Assembly: GCF_008693105.1 (NCBI RefSeq)
Contig: NZ_VXKK01000026.1
Location: forward strand, 186,001-250,000
Direction of reading: 5' to 3'
From: Corynebacterium flavescens
Lineage (GTDB): Bacteria; Actinomycetota; Actinomycetes; Mycobacteriales; Mycobacteriaceae
DNA length: 64,000 bases
Shown one piece after another: positions 28,375-37,556 of the stretch (the stretch's first letter is position 1; every line of letters begins with the position of its first letter). Both the position numbers and the translations under genes were made by a program. Under the pieces are notes generated by a model. That model was not told where the DNA came from and ran no database searches. It was given only the letters and a program-made list of their open reading frames with translations.

Positions 28375-29961
28375 ATGTCGAAGCCGGTAGTTCTCATCGC
28401 CGATAAACTTGCCCCCTCCACCGTGGAAGCCCTTGGGGATTCCGTTGAGGTCCGTTGGGTAGATGGCCCCAACCGCCCCGAGCTCTTGGCCGCGGTCCCC
28501 GAGGCGGATGCGCTCTTGGTGCGCTCCGCCACCACCGTCGATGAGGAAGTCCTCACTGCCGGCTCCAACCTGAAGATTGTCGGCCGCGCAGGTGTGGGCC
28601 TGGACAACGTTGACATCCCCGCCGCCACCGCACGCGGCATCATGGTGGTCAACGCGCCGACCTCCAACATCCACTCCGCTTGCGAGCAGGCCATCGCCCT
28701 GCTTCTGGCCACCGCGCGTCAGATTCCTTCGGCAGACCATTCGCTGCGTGAGGGCGAGTGGAAGCGTTCCTCCTTTAAAGGCGTGGAAATCTACGGCAAG
28801 ACCGTGGGAATCGTAGGCTTTGGCCACATCGGTCAGCTCTTTGCCAAGCGCCTGAAGGCCTTTGAGGCCAGCATCATTGCCTACGATCCCTATGCCAACC
28901 CGGCTCGCGCCGCCGCCCTCGGCGTTGATTTGGTTCCGCTCGAGGAGCTCATGGCACGTGCAGACTTTGTCACCATTCACCTGCCCAAGACCCCGGAAAC
29001 CGCAGGCATGTTTGACAAGGACGTCTTGGCCAAGGCCAAGAAGGGCCAGATCATCATTAACGCAGCCCGTGGTGGACTCGTTGACGAGCAGGCCTTGGCG
29101 GACTCCATCCGTGCAGGACACCACCGCGGCGCGGGCTTCGATGTTTATGCCACCGAGCCCTGCACCGACTCGCCGCTCTTCGGCCTGCCTGAGGTGACGG
29201 TGTCCCCGCACCTGGGTGCCTCCACTGTCGAGGCGCAGGATCGCGCCGGTACTGACGTTGCAGATTCCGTTCTCAAGGCCCTGGCCGGCGAGTTCGTGGC
29301 AGACGCCGTCAACGTTTCCGGTGGATCTGTGGGCGAGGAAGTTGCCGGTTGGCTCGATCTGTCCCGCAAGCTCGGTCTGGCCGCGGGCAAGTTGCTCGCA
29401 CAGGCGCCGGTTGCCATCAAGGTTCAGGCCTGCGGCGAGCTCTCCAACGAGGATGTCAGCGCCCTAGGCTTGTCCGCAGTACGCGGCTTGTTCAGCGGAG
29501 TTATCTCTGAGCCAGTGACCTTTGTTAACGCTATGCAGATTGCTGAGGCACGCGGTGTTGAGGTTAACGTCTCCACCAAGGCCGAGTCCAAGGGTCAGCG
29601 CTCCTCCCTCGTTGTTACCGTCATCGCGGCGGATGGCTCCACGAGCACTCTGACCGGTGCCCTGACCGGAATCGACGGGGTGGAGAAGATCATCCGCATT
29701 GACGCGCGTGGCGTCGACATGCGCGCTATGGGCCGTAACCTCTTCTTCTCCTACGCCGATGCGCCTGGTGCCTTGGGAACCGTGGGCACCAAGTTGGGTG
29801 CCGCGGGCATCAACATTGAGGCTGCAGCGCTGACGCAGGGTAAAGAAGACAGCGATGCAGTGCTGATTCTGCGTGTGGACCGCGAGGTCCCAGAGGATTT
29901 GGTTGCTGACATCGACGCCGCACTGGGCGCAACGAGCCAGCAGATCGACTTCGACGCCTAA
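28375..29961 (+). CDS. serA: D-3-phosphoglycerate dehydrogenase
   Basis: First step of serine synthesis: oxidises 3-phosphoglycerate to phosphohydroxypyruvate. The 528-residue long form has the Rossmann motif GIVGFGHIGQLFAKRL, catalytic residues in NAARGGLVDEQAL (Arg) and the His of SPHLGAST, an intervening ASB domain (about 315-450) and a C-terminal ACT domain (about 455-528) that binds serine. The ATG at 28375 has AAGGAAG upstream and begins the conserved MSKPVVLIADKL; the frame to 28306 is not conserved. A strong terminator follows. Confidence 0.96.
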   Translation: MSKPVVLIADKLAPSTVEALGDSVEVRWVDGPNRPELLAAVPEADALLVRSATTVDEEVLTAGSNLKIVGRAGVGLDNVDIPAATARGIMVVNAPTSNIHSACEQAIALLLATARQIPSADHSLREGEWKRSSFKGVEIYGKTVGIVGFGHIGQLFAKRLKAFEASIIAYDPYANPARAAALGVDLVPLEELMARADFVTIHLPKTPETAGMFDKDVLAKAKKGQIIINAARGGLVDEQALADSIRAGHHRGAGFDVYATEPCTDSPLFGLPEVTVSPHLGASTVEAQDRAGTDVADSVLKALAGEFVADAVNVSGGSVGEEVAGWLDLSRKLGLAAGKLLAQAPVAIKVQACGELSNEDVSALGLSAVRGLFSGVISEPVTFVNAMQIAEARGVEVNVSTKAESKGQRSSLVVTVIAADGSTSTLTGALTGIDGVEKIIRIDARGVDMRAMGRNLFFSYADAPGALGTVGTKLGAAGINIEAAALTQGKEDSDAVLILRVDREVPEDLVADIDAALGATSQQIDFDA

Positions 29962-29977
29962 GTTACGCCGTTAGTCA

Positions 29978-30020
29978 GGCGGAGAGGGATCCGGATTTCG
30001 GATCCCTCTCCGCCATTTTT
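29978..30020 (+). terminator. serA terminator
   Basis: Perfect 16 bp inverted repeat, GGCGGAGAGGGATCCG (29978-29993) and its complement (29999-30014), with a 5 nt loop and an ATTTTTCTT tail. A classical intrinsic terminator. Confidence 0.92.
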
Positions 30021-30075
30021 CTTGCGTGCTAAGCTGGAGCAAATTATCCAGCACGTGAGAAAGGAATCCCGCAAA

Positions 30076-31092
30076 ATGAAACTCGCGGTTATTGGCGGAG
30101 ACGGCATCGGACCAGAGGTAACGGCGGAGGCGCTGAAGGTTTTGCGTGCAGTGCGCGATGATATCGAAACCACCGATTATGATCTGGGCGCTCGGCGCTA
30201 TCTGCGCAACGGCGAGCTTCTCACCGAGGAAGATCTCGCTTCACTGCGCGAGCATGACGCAATCTTGCTGGGTGCCGTTGGCGCCCCAGGTTCGGTTCCT
30301 CCCGGCATCTTGGAGCGTGGCCTCCTGCTCAAGATGCGCTTCGCACTCGATCATCACGTTAATCTGCGTCCCTCCAAGCTCTATCCCACCTCTCATTCTC
30401 CGCTGGCTAATCCCGGCGCGATCGACTTCGTCGTCGTTCGTGAAGGCACCGAAGGGCTCTACTGCGGTAACGGCGGAACCCTGCGCGAAGGTACCGAGCA
30501 CGAGATCGCTAGCGAGATCTCCCAGAACACGCGCTTCGGCGTCGAACGCGTCGTGCGTGATGCCTTCGCCCGCGCGCAGGCGCGTCGCGGCCACCTCACG
30601 CTGGTGCACAAGACCAACGTGCTCGTTAATGCCGGCGGCCTGTGGCAGCGCACCGTGGATGAGGTAGCCAGTGAGTTCCCGGACGTCGAGGTGGACTACA
30701 ACCATATCGACGCCGCTACCATCTACATGGTCACAGATCCCGGTCGCTATGATGTCATCGTCACGGATAACCTCTTTGGCGATATCCTTACGGATCTGGC
30801 AGGGGCCGTCACGGGCGGTATTGGCTTGGCAGCTTCCGGAAACATCGATGCTTCCGGAAAGAATCCTTCGATGTTTGAGCCCGTCCACGGCTCGGCGCCG
30901 GATATCGCTGGCAAGGGAATCGCCGATCCCTCCGCGGCTATATTGTCCGCAGCTATGCTGCTGCGCCACCTCGGCGACGAGGCCAATGCGGCCCGCATCG
31001 AGGAGGCCGTGGCGGCGGATGTCTCCACTCGTGGAGATGGCCCGCTCAATACCACGGAAATTGGGGATCGAATCGCGGCCGCACTGGCCTAG
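30076..31092 (+). CDS. leuB: 3-isopropylmalate dehydrogenase
   Basis: Oxidatively decarboxylates 3-isopropylmalate in leucine synthesis. The 338-residue protein has [23 protein letters not shown], the substrate-binding [15 protein letters not shown] and HKTNVL, and the NAD and metal motif [28 protein letters not shown] ... [18 protein letters not shown]. The ATG at 30076 has GAAAGGAATC upstream. It lies between the serA terminator and the cNMP/CBS gene. Confidence 0.95.
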   Translation: MKLAVIGGDGIGPEVTAEALKVLRAVRDDIETTDYDLGARRYLRNGELLTEEDLASLREHDAILLGAVGAPGSVPPGILERGLLLKMRFALDHHVNLRPSKLYPTSHSPLANPGAIDFVVVREGTEGLYCGNGGTLREGTEHEIASEISQNTRFGVERVVRDAFARAQARRGHLTLVHKTNVLVNAGGLWQRTVDEVASEFPDVEVDYNHIDAATIYMVTDPGRYDVIVTDNLFGDILTDLAGAVTGGIGLAASGNIDASGKNPSMFEPVHGSAPDIAGKGIADPSAAILSAAMLLRHLGDEANAARIEEAVAADVSTRGDGPLNTTEIGDRIAAALA

Positions 31093-31112
31093 CCACACGG
31101 TATGTTTGACGC

Positions 31113-32966
31113 ATGAGCGTCGAACTAGACGAGGTCCGTGGCTTCCTCGCCCAGCATGAGCCCTTTTCCCGCCTTACAGGCCCCGTCCTTGATGAGCTTT
31201 CCGCGGCGTTGCGTATTCGCTACGCACGCCGCGGGGAAGAACTCGTTGCCGCAGGAGCGAACAACGATACTCTTTTTATCATCCGCTCTGGAGCGGTCGA
31301 TGTCATCGACCCGGACGGACTGCTCTTGGATCGCCGTGAGGCGGGTTTTGCCTGTGGCTACTCCTCGCTGGTCAGTGGCTCTCTGAGCCACTTTTCCCTC
31401 GAGGCCGTAGAAGATAGCCTCCTCTTTGAGCTAGATCGCCCCGGTTTTCTCGCTCTTATTGAGGAGAATCCGGCGGTCGAGCGCTTTTACTCAGCCCAGT
31501 CGCGCCAAGTCCGAGCAGCAGCAAAGGAGCTCGTGGATGACGCGCCGACCGATGTCCTGCGCACCAAGATCTCCGAGCTCTTGGGCGAGCCGGCGTTGCA
31601 GGCAACGCCTGAGACCAGCATCCGCGAGGCCGCCACATTGATGGCTGAGCGTGGGGTATCCTCCTTGCTCATTGCACAGGGCACGAGGCTGCAAGGGATC
31701 ATCACCGATCGTGACTTACGCGCTCGAGTACTGGCCGCCGGGGTAGATCCAGCTACGCCTGTCTCCGAGATTATGACCCCGCACCCAGTCACGGTGGCCT
31801 CCGATGCGCCGGCTATGGAGGCGCTGCTGCACATGGCACAGATGTCCATTCACCATCTGCCTGTGGTTGATAGTGGCAAGCTCGCCGGGATCATCAGCCA
31901 GAGCGATATCACGCGGCTTTTGCACAATGACCCCATTTATCTCACCGCAGACTTTAGCCGGCGATCCTCGCCCGCAGCCTTGGAAGGCGCATATGGTGAG
32001 GCAGCTACCCTGGCCGCGCGCTACGTAGAACGCGGCAGCTCGCCGCAGGAGGCGGCGAGCATGCTCACCCTGGCTGCCGACGCCCTTGGCCGCCGACTGT
32101 GCACCCTCGCAGAGGAAGAACTGGGCCCGCCTCCTGTGCCTTATGCCTTCGTCGCGGTGGGCTCACAAGGCAGACGCGAGATGGCAATGGCCTCTGATCA
32201 AGACAATGCGCTGGTCTTAGATGATTCCTATGATGAGGCCGCGCACGGGGAGTACTTTGCGCAATTGAGTGAGTATGTCTGCAGCGGCTTGGCCGGCGCG
32301 GGCCAGGTGCTGTGCCCCGGGGAGATGATGGCAATGGTGCCGCGCTGGCGCATGACGGTATCTGACTGGAAGGCAACCTTCCACGATTGGATTGCCGCAC
32401 CAGAGCCGGATGCCCTGCTCAACGCGCAGATCTTTTTCGATATGCGGTCCATCTTTGGCGCACAGCAGCTCGTCTCCGAGGTGCATTCCTATGCGGTTTC
32501 CGCCGCCCGCCCCGCGCGCAGGCTCCACGCTCACTTAGCAAGCCTAGCCGCGCGCCGCGAGCCGCCTTTGACATTCTTCCGCGGGCTCGTGGTTGAACGC
32601 GATGGGGACTACGCCGACACCCTTGACATCAAGAAGGGCGGAACGGCTGGCATTGTCCAGATGGCGCGTCTTTTTGCCCTGGCAGGGGGGATGGAAGCCG
32701 TAGATACGCGCGAGCGCCTGCGCCAATCCGCTGGGGATACGGTTAGTGCCCAGGGGGCGAGAGATCTGGAGGATGCCTTTGATTTCCTCACCTTTATAGG
32801 GCTGCGCCACCAAGCAGCGCAGCTGCGGGCGGGTGAGGCGCCGGATTATCACATTTCTCCTAAGTCCTTGACCAAGCTCGAGCGCGAACGGCTGCGTGAT
32901 GCCTTCCGGGCTATTAAGTCCATGCAATCGGCGCTGGCCACGAAGTATCCCGTTCGGAATATCTGA
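31113..32966 (+). CDS. cNMP-binding/CBS/GlnD-like nucleotidyltransferase signalling protein (DUF294)
   Basis: 617 residues with domains in order: cyclic-nucleotide-binding (about 5-130; FIIRSGAVDVIDPDGLLL), paired CBS domains (about 155-285; VSSLLIAQGTRLQGIITDRDLRARVL and IHHLPVVDSGKLAGIISQSDITRLL), a GlnD-like nucleotidyltransferase (about 340-460; GSQGRREMAMASDQDNAL carrying the GS and SDxD active-site residues) and a C-terminal DUF294 helical domain. Such proteins are thought to sense nucleotides and modify a partner; the partner is unknown. TATGTT lies 6 nt before the ATG (leaderless). The exonuclease gene overlaps the stop by one base. Confidence 0.87.
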   Translation: MSVELDEVRGFLAQHEPFSRLTGPVLDELSAALRIRYARRGEELVAAGANNDTLFIIRSGAVDVIDPDGLLLDRREAGFACGYSSLVSGSLSHFSLEAVEDSLLFELDRPGFLALIEENPAVERFYSAQSRQVRAAAKELVDDAPTDVLRTKISELLGEPALQATPETSIREAATLMAERGVSSLLIAQGTRLQGIITDRDLRARVLAAGVDPATPVSEIMTPHPVTVASDAPAMEALLHMAQMSIHHLPVVDSGKLAGIISQSDITRLLHNDPIYLTADFSRRSSPAALEGAYGEAATLAARYVERGSSPQEAASMLTLAADALGRRLCTLAEEELGPPPVPYAFVAVGSQGRREMAMASDQDNALVLDDSYDEAAHGEYFAQLSEYVCSGLAGAGQVLCPGEMMAMVPRWRMTVSDWKATFHDWIAAPEPDALLNAQIFFDMRSIFGAQQLVSEVHSYAVSAARPARRLHAHLASLAARREPPLTFFRGLVVERDGDYADTLDIKKGGTAGIVQMARLFALAGGMEAVDTRERLRQSAGDTVSAQGARDLEDAFDFLTFIGLRHQAAQLRAGEAPDYHISPKSLTKLERERLRDAFRAIKSMQSALATKYPVRNI

Positions 32967-33607
32967 TGGGTATCTTCGATCGCTTTCGAGACCGGCTGGA
33001 CCTGCAGGCGCCGGCGCCTTCGACAAGCGTGGCCGAGCTTGACCTTTTGGCGGTGGACATGGAGACCACCGGAGTGCGTCCGGGTAAGGACCGCCTTCTT
33101 TCCATCGGCTGGGTGCCGGTCACAGGCGGGCGAATAATCCTGGCACAGGCGGGCTACGTCCTCATCAAAGGATCGCAGGTGGGGGACTCGGCCACCATCC
33201 ACGGCCTGACGGACCAGGCTTTGGAGGCGGGAGTGGACTATGACGAGGCCATCGCGAGATTGCTCGATGCGCTGCGCGGAAGGGCGCTGCTGGCACACTT
33301 CGCCGCCTTAGAAGTGGGTTTCTTGAGCGCAGCTACCACGAGGCTCCATGGTGTGCAGCCGCGGCTGCGGGTGGTGGATACTTTTGCCTTGGAGCGCCGG
33401 CACATGGAGCGGATGGGGACCTACCCGCGTGGAGAAGACCTGCGTCTACCCCGGGTGCGTGAGCGCTATGGATTGCCACGCTATGCAGCGCACAATGCTC
33501 TCAGCGATGCCCTGGCCTGTGCCGAGCTCTACTTGGCCCTGAGCGCAGACCGGGGGAGTGATACCTTGGGCGACCTCACCCGTGTTACACAGATTAACAA
33601 CAATTAA
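32966..33607 (+). CDS. DnaQ-like 3'-5' exonuclease (DEDDh)
   Basis: 213 residues. Exo I is LLAVDMETTGV (Asp and Glu), Exo II the LLAHFAALEVGFL segment (Ala-His-Phe-Ala replaces the usual H-N-x-x-F-D, so the second acidic residue is shifted or missing), and Exo III HNALSDALACAELYL (His and Asp). It is related to the polymerase III epsilon family. The ATG overlaps the stop of the DUF294 gene (TGATG), implying translational coupling; DUF294-exonuclease pairs are known in other bacteria. The substrate is unknown. Confidence 0.85.
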   Translation: MGIFDRFRDRLDLQAPAPSTSVAELDLLAVDMETTGVRPGKDRLLSIGWVPVTGGRIILAQAGYVLIKGSQVGDSATIHGLTDQALEAGVDYDEAIARLLDALRGRALLAHFAALEVGFLSAATTRLHGVQPRLRVVDTFALERRHMERMGTYPRGEDLRLPRVRERYGLPRYAAHNALSDALACAELYLALSADRGSDTLGDLTRVTQINNN

Positions 33608-33656
33608 GTGGAGCCTTTGCATAGCCGTTAATGAGGATCTTAGTAGTATGGCCGTT

Positions 33657-34466
33657 ATGCGTTTAGGAAGAATTGCTCACCCTGATGGGATATGTTTTGC
33701 CGTTATTGACGGCCCCGATGAAGCTCCAGCAGAACAACTAGTAGCGAAGGAAATTGCTGGAACGCCCTTTACCAGCCCGGAGCCAACCGGACGCGAGTGG
33801 AAGTTGAGCGATGTCCGCCTCCTGGCTCCTACCTTGCCCACCAAGGTCGTTGCGCTGGGACGCAACTACGCCGACCACGTCGCCGAGGTATTCAAGCAGT
33901 CCGCGGATTCGCTTCCGCCGACCATCTTTATCAAGCCCTCTACCGCGGTCATCGGCCCAGGCGCCCCGATCAAGATCCCGGAATTCGCCACCAAGGTGGA
34001 GTTCGAGGGCGAGCTAGCCGTTGTCATCTCCAAGCCTTCGAAGAATATCAAGGCTGAAAACTGGAAAGACCACGTCTTGGGTTATACCATCTGCAACGAT
34101 GTTTCCTCCCGTGACCTGCAATTTCAGGACGGGCAGTGGGCGCGCGCCAAGGGCATGGACACCTTCTGCCCGCTCGGCCCCTGGATCGAAACTGACCTGG
34201 ACAAGCTCAACCTCGATGATCAGAAGATCAACGCTTTCCTGACCCATGATGGCCACCGTGAGCAGAAGCAGGACTCCAACACCGACCAGATGATCGTGAA
34301 GATGGGCGGCATCCTTGAGGAGATTTCCGCCTCCTTCACCCTCTTGCCCGGTGACGTCATCACCACCGGTTCTCCGGCTGGCACTGCACCGATGGTCCCG
34401 GGGGACTCCATCGAGATCGACATCCCTGGCGTGGGTTCGCTCATCAACCCCATCGCTCGGGCTTAG
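33657..34466 (+). CDS. odx: Fumarylacetoacetate-hydrolase-family oxaloacetate decarboxylase
   Basis: 269 residues, matching C. glutamicum Cg1458 (Odx) in length and in chromosomal neighbourhood before gltX (recalled). The FAH fold is clear: KVVALGRNYADHVAEV, FIKPSTAVIGPGAPI, the metal ligands in KVEFEGELAVVI (Glu, Glu) and DVSSRDLQ (Asp), and the closing LLPGDVITTGSPAGTAPM. It would decarboxylate oxaloacetate to pyruvate using Mg or Mn. The ATG at 33657 lies 7 nt after a TAGTAT hexamer (leaderless); the in-frame ATG at 33648 overlaps it. Confidence 0.85.
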   Translation: MRLGRIAHPDGICFAVIDGPDEAPAEQLVAKEIAGTPFTSPEPTGREWKLSDVRLLAPTLPTKVVALGRNYADHVAEVFKQSADSLPPTIFIKPSTAVIGPGAPIKIPEFATKVEFEGELAVVISKPSKNIKAENWKDHVLGYTICNDVSSRDLQFQDGQWARAKGMDTFCPLGPWIETDLDKLNLDDQKINAFLTHDGHREQKQDSNTDQMIVKMGGILEEISASFTLLPGDVITTGSPAGTAPMVPGDSIEIDIPGVGSLINPIARA

Positions 34467-34480
34467 TTACAGGCTCAGCG

Positions 34481-35584
34481 CTAAAGCCCCAGCGCCCGCA
34501 GGATGGTGCGCAGCTTGGCCGAGGTCTCGGCCAGTTCCTCCTCGGCAATGGAATCCTCCACGATTCCGCCGCCTGCCCAGGCGCGGGCACTAAGGCCCTC
34601 GCCGCCCACTTCAGCGCAGCGAATGGCCACCATGTATTCTCCGTCCCCGCTGCTATCACACCAGCCCACGGCCCCGGCGTAGAAGCCGCGGTCGGTCTCG
34701 GCGGTATCGATAAGCGCCTGCGCAGCCTCGGTAGGGGTGCCACAGATAGCCGGGGTGGGATGGACTAAGGTGGCAAGCTCGAGGGCACTAATACTCGGAT
34801 CCTGTAGGGTGCCGGCCACCGGTGTCCCCAGGTGCCACATCTCATTGGTGGACATCAACTCCGGCGTCTCCGGTGCGTCAAGGTGCGTACACAAGGGGCT
34901 CAAGATGCGGCGCAGATGCTTGACGACGAATGCGTGCTCCCGCAGGTCCTTCCCCGAGTGCAGGAGGTCTTGACCTGCGACATAATCGCGTGCCTTGTCT
35001 GCCAAGCGCGGGGTAGACCCGGCCAGCGGAAAGGCCGTGACCGTGGAACCCTGCTTCTTCACCAGTACCTCCGGTGAGGAACCAACGAGCATCGCGCCTG
35101 GGCGGCCGGCCGGGGTGAGATCAGCAATGAATCCATCGCGGTTGGCGGAAAGATCAATAAGGCGCGCGGCAACGAGGCGGGGATCCACTGGGCGCGCGAA
35201 CTCGATGTCGACTGCGCGGGCCAGCACGACCTTCTCCAGCTTCGAGGACTCGATGGTGGCAATGGCTGCCTCCACGCGGCGCAGGTGCTCCTCGGGCTCG
35301 GGATCAAAACCCACCACGCGGGCCTGCAGCGTGCCCTGGCGATAGTAGGCATGTGGCTCGAGGGGGCCTTCCTCCCGAATGATGCTGCGTGGCACCGTCA
35401 ACGCAGCCGGCTCACCCACATCAAAAGGCAGGGCGCCGACGACCATCTCCACCTCGCCGGCGCGCAGTGCCTCGATGGCATCCTGGGGATCCTGGAAGGT
35501 TCGCAGGCTGCCCTGGGTGCGCACCGATCCCGTTGCTCGGGAGAGGAGGAAATCGGGCGCGGTGGTGGGTCTGTCTGCGTGCAT
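34481..35584 (-). CDS. Isochorismate synthase
   Basis: Isomerises chorismate to isochorismate, for menaquinone (MenF) or catechol siderophore (EntC/DhbC) synthesis. The 367-residue protein has the chorismate-binding fold: SSKLEKVVLARAVDIEF, GAMLVGSSPEVLVKKQGSTVTAFPLAGSTPR, HAFVVKHLRRILSPL, LGTPVAGTLQD and FYAGAVGWCDSSGDGEYMVAIRCAEV. No siderophore genes accompany it, so menaquinone synthesis is the more likely role (inference). The ATG at 35584 has AAGGTGG 6 nt upstream; the ATG at 35590 directly abuts it. It is divergent from gltX. Confidence 0.88.
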   Translation of the reverse strand: MHADRPTTAPDFLLSRATGSVRTQGSLRTFQDPQDAIEALRAGEVEMVVGALPFDVGEPAALTVPRSIIREEGPLEPHAYYRQGTLQARVVGFDPEPEEHLRRVEAAIATIESSKLEKVVLARAVDIEFARPVDPRLVAARLIDLSANRDGFIADLTPAGRPGAMLVGSSPEVLVKKQGSTVTAFPLAGSTPRLADKARDYVAGQDLLHSGKDLREHAFVVKHLRRILSPLCTHLDAPETPELMSTNEMWHLGTPVAGTLQDPSISALELATLVHPTPAICGTPTEAAQALIDTAETDRGFYAGAVGWCDSSGDGEYMVAIRCAEVGGEGLSARAWAGGGIVEDSIAEEELAETSAKLRTILRALGL

Positions 35585-35695
35585 GTCCATCCACCTTAGT
35601 TCTTGGGCTTTTATCTACAGAATTCGCACCGGAAGATTGTCCAACTTTCCTCCCCTTATCCAAGCCGCGCACCTGCCTGAACTACGATGTAGGGC

Positions 35696-37186
35696 ATGAC
35701 TGAAGTTCGTGTACGTTTCTGCCCATCTCCAACCGGCACCCCGCACGTCGGCATGGTGCGCACCGCCCTATTTAACTGGGCCTATGCGCGCCACACCGGC
35801 GGCAAGCTCATCTTCCGCATCGAGGACACCGACGCTGCCCGCGATTCCGAGGAATCCTTCCAGGCGATTATCGATTCCCTCAACTGGCTCGGCCTGGGCT
35901 GGGATGAGGGAGTGGGCGTCGGCGGCCCCGACGCTCCCTACCGCCAGTCCCAGCGCATGGACATCTACGCTAATGTCCTTGAAAAGCTCAAGGAGGCCGG
36001 CTATGTCTATCCGGCCTATTCCACCGCGGAGGAAGTAGAGGAGCGCCACAAGGCCGCCGGGCGCGACCCGAAACTCGGCTACGACAACTTCGACCGCGAT
36101 CTCACCGCAGAGCAGGTCGCCGAATTCGAGGCCGCCGGACGCAAGCCGGTCTGGCGCCTGCGCATGCCGGAGCAGGACTGGTCCTGGAATGATCTCGTGC
36201 GCGGGGAGCTGACCTTCAAGTCCTCCACCCAGCCGGATTACGTAGTCGCCCGTTCCAACGGCGCCCCGCTTTATACCCTGGTCAACCCAGTCGATGACGC
36301 GCTCATGCGCATCACCCACGTCCTGCGCGGCGAGGATCTTCTTTCCTCCACCCCGCGTCAGCTGGCCATGTATGAGGCACTCAAGGGTATCGGCATCGCC
36401 ACCTTCACCCCGGAGTTTGGCCACCTGCCCTTCGTCATGGGGGAGGGCAACAAGAAGCTCTCCAAGCGTGACCCGCAGTCCAACCTCTTCAACCACCGTG
36501 ACGCCGGCATCATCCCGGAGGGCATGCTCAACTACCTCTCCCTGCTGGGCTGGTCCCTGTCTGCCGATCAGGACATCTTCTCCGTCGATGAGCTCGTTGC
36601 CAATTTCGACATCCATGACGTGTTGGCCAACCCCGCCCGCTTCGACCAAAAGAAGCTCGAGGCCATTAATGCCAACCACATCCGTCTGCTCGAGCCCGCC
36701 GACTTCGCTACCCGCCTGCGCGAGTACCTGAGCGAATACACCGACTTCCCGGCCGACTACGACGCCGCCAAGTTCGCCTTCGCCGCCGACCTCCTACAGA
36801 CCCGCATCAAGACGCTTTCCGAAGCCTATGGTCTCCTCGCCTTCCTCGTCATCCCCGACGCCGAACTCACCCTGGATGAGAAGTCCGCGAAGAAGAACCT
36901 CAAGGAAGACGCCCTCCAGCCCCTTGAGGTCTCCATCGACATTCTCGAAGGCATCGACCCCGCCAACTGGAACACCGCCACCATCGAGGCCGCCCTTTCC
37001 AAGGCCCTTATCGAGGACCTCGAACTCAAGCCCCGCAAGGCTTACGGTGCCCTGCGCGTTGCCATCTCCGGCCAGGCCGTCTCCCCGCCGCTGTTCGAAT
37101 CCATGGAGCTGCTGGGCAAGGACTCCACCCTCTACCGCCTGCGTGCGGCCAAGGAGCGCACGCCCTTCGTCCCCGCCGCTCAGTAG
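35696..37186 (+). CDS. gltX: Glutamyl-tRNA synthetase
   Basis: Charges tRNA-Glu, and in organisms with GatCAB probably also tRNA-Gln, giving the substrate of the amidotransferase encoded earlier in the window. The 496-residue class I synthetase has the HIGH motif as HVGM in [21 protein letters not shown] and KMSKS as KLSKRD (about 257), then the anticodon-binding helical domain. TACGAT lies 7 nt before the ATG (leaderless). Both tRNA-Gln and tRNA-Glu genes follow within 300 bp. Confidence 0.96.
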   Translation: MTEVRVRFCPSPTGTPHVGMVRTALFNWAYARHTGGKLIFRIEDTDAARDSEESFQAIIDSLNWLGLGWDEGVGVGGPDAPYRQSQRMDIYANVLEKLKEAGYVYPAYSTAEEVEERHKAAGRDPKLGYDNFDRDLTAEQVAEFEAAGRKPVWRLRMPEQDWSWNDLVRGELTFKSSTQPDYVVARSNGAPLYTLVNPVDDALMRITHVLRGEDLLSSTPRQLAMYEALKGIGIATFTPEFGHLPFVMGEGNKKLSKRDPQSNLFNHRDAGIIPEGMLNYLSLLGWSLSADQDIFSVDELVANFDIHDVLANPARFDQKKLEAINANHIRLLEPADFATRLREYLSEYTDFPADYDAAKFAFAADLLQTRIKTLSEAYGLLAFLVIPDAELTLDEKSAKKNLKEDALQPLEVSIDILEGIDPANWNTATIEAALSKALIEDLELKPRKAYGALRVAISGQAVSPPLFESMELLGKDSTLYRLRAAKERTPFVPAAQ

Positions 37187-37316
37187 GGAAGCAACTACTA
37201 GCTAACTTCCATGGTTGTCATTAGGTAACCAGACCACGCTCGCCCGGCGCCTCAAAAATCACCAACTAGCTGCCGATTTGGCGCTTTCGGGCGGTGGTGG
37301 TTATAGTTATAAACCG

Positions 37317-37346
37317 TTGCAGAGAGCGCGACGGAGCGAGTACAAT
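37317..37346 (+). promoter_or_regulatory. tRNA-Gln/tRNA-Glu promoter
   Basis: TTGCAG (37317-37322) and TACAAT (37341-37346), 18 bp apart, end 28 nt before tRNA-Gln. Both tRNAs are probably transcribed together. Confidence 0.7.
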
Positions 37347-37374
37347 CCCTCCGAACAGAGCTCAATGCAATGAT

Positions 37375-37446
37375 TGGCCTATGGTGTAATTGGCAACACA
37401 GCGGTTTCTGGTACCGCCATTCTAGGTTCGAGTCCTGGTAGGCCAG
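37375..37446 (+). tRNA. tRNA-Gln (CTG)
   Basis: Full cloverleaf: acceptor TGGCCTA/TAGGCCA, D arm GGTGTAATTGGCAACA, anticodon stem GCGGT/ACCGC with loop TTCTGGT (anticodon CTG), T arm with GGTTCGAGTCC. CCA is not encoded as such (GCAG follows the acceptor). Its expected charging route is GltX then GatCAB. Confidence 0.95.
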
Positions 37447-37483
37447 CAGTGAGAACTGCTAAAGCAGCAATCACTAGTTCTAT

Positions 37484-37556
37484 GCCCCGTTCGTCTAGCG
37501 GCCTAGGACGCCGCCCTCTCACGGCGGTAACACGGGTTCAAATCCCGTACGGGGTA
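37484..37556 (+). tRNA. tRNA-Glu (CTC)
   Basis: Cloverleaf with acceptor GCCCCGT/ACGGGGT (G1-U72), D arm CGTCTAGCGGCCTAGGAC, anticodon stem CCGCC/GGCGG with loop CTCTCAC (anticodon CTC), T arm GGGTTCAAATCCC, discriminator A and an encoded CCA at 37557-37559. The antisense strand of its 3' half is the end of the recombinase gene, marking it as the attachment site of the adjoining element. Confidence 0.96.
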
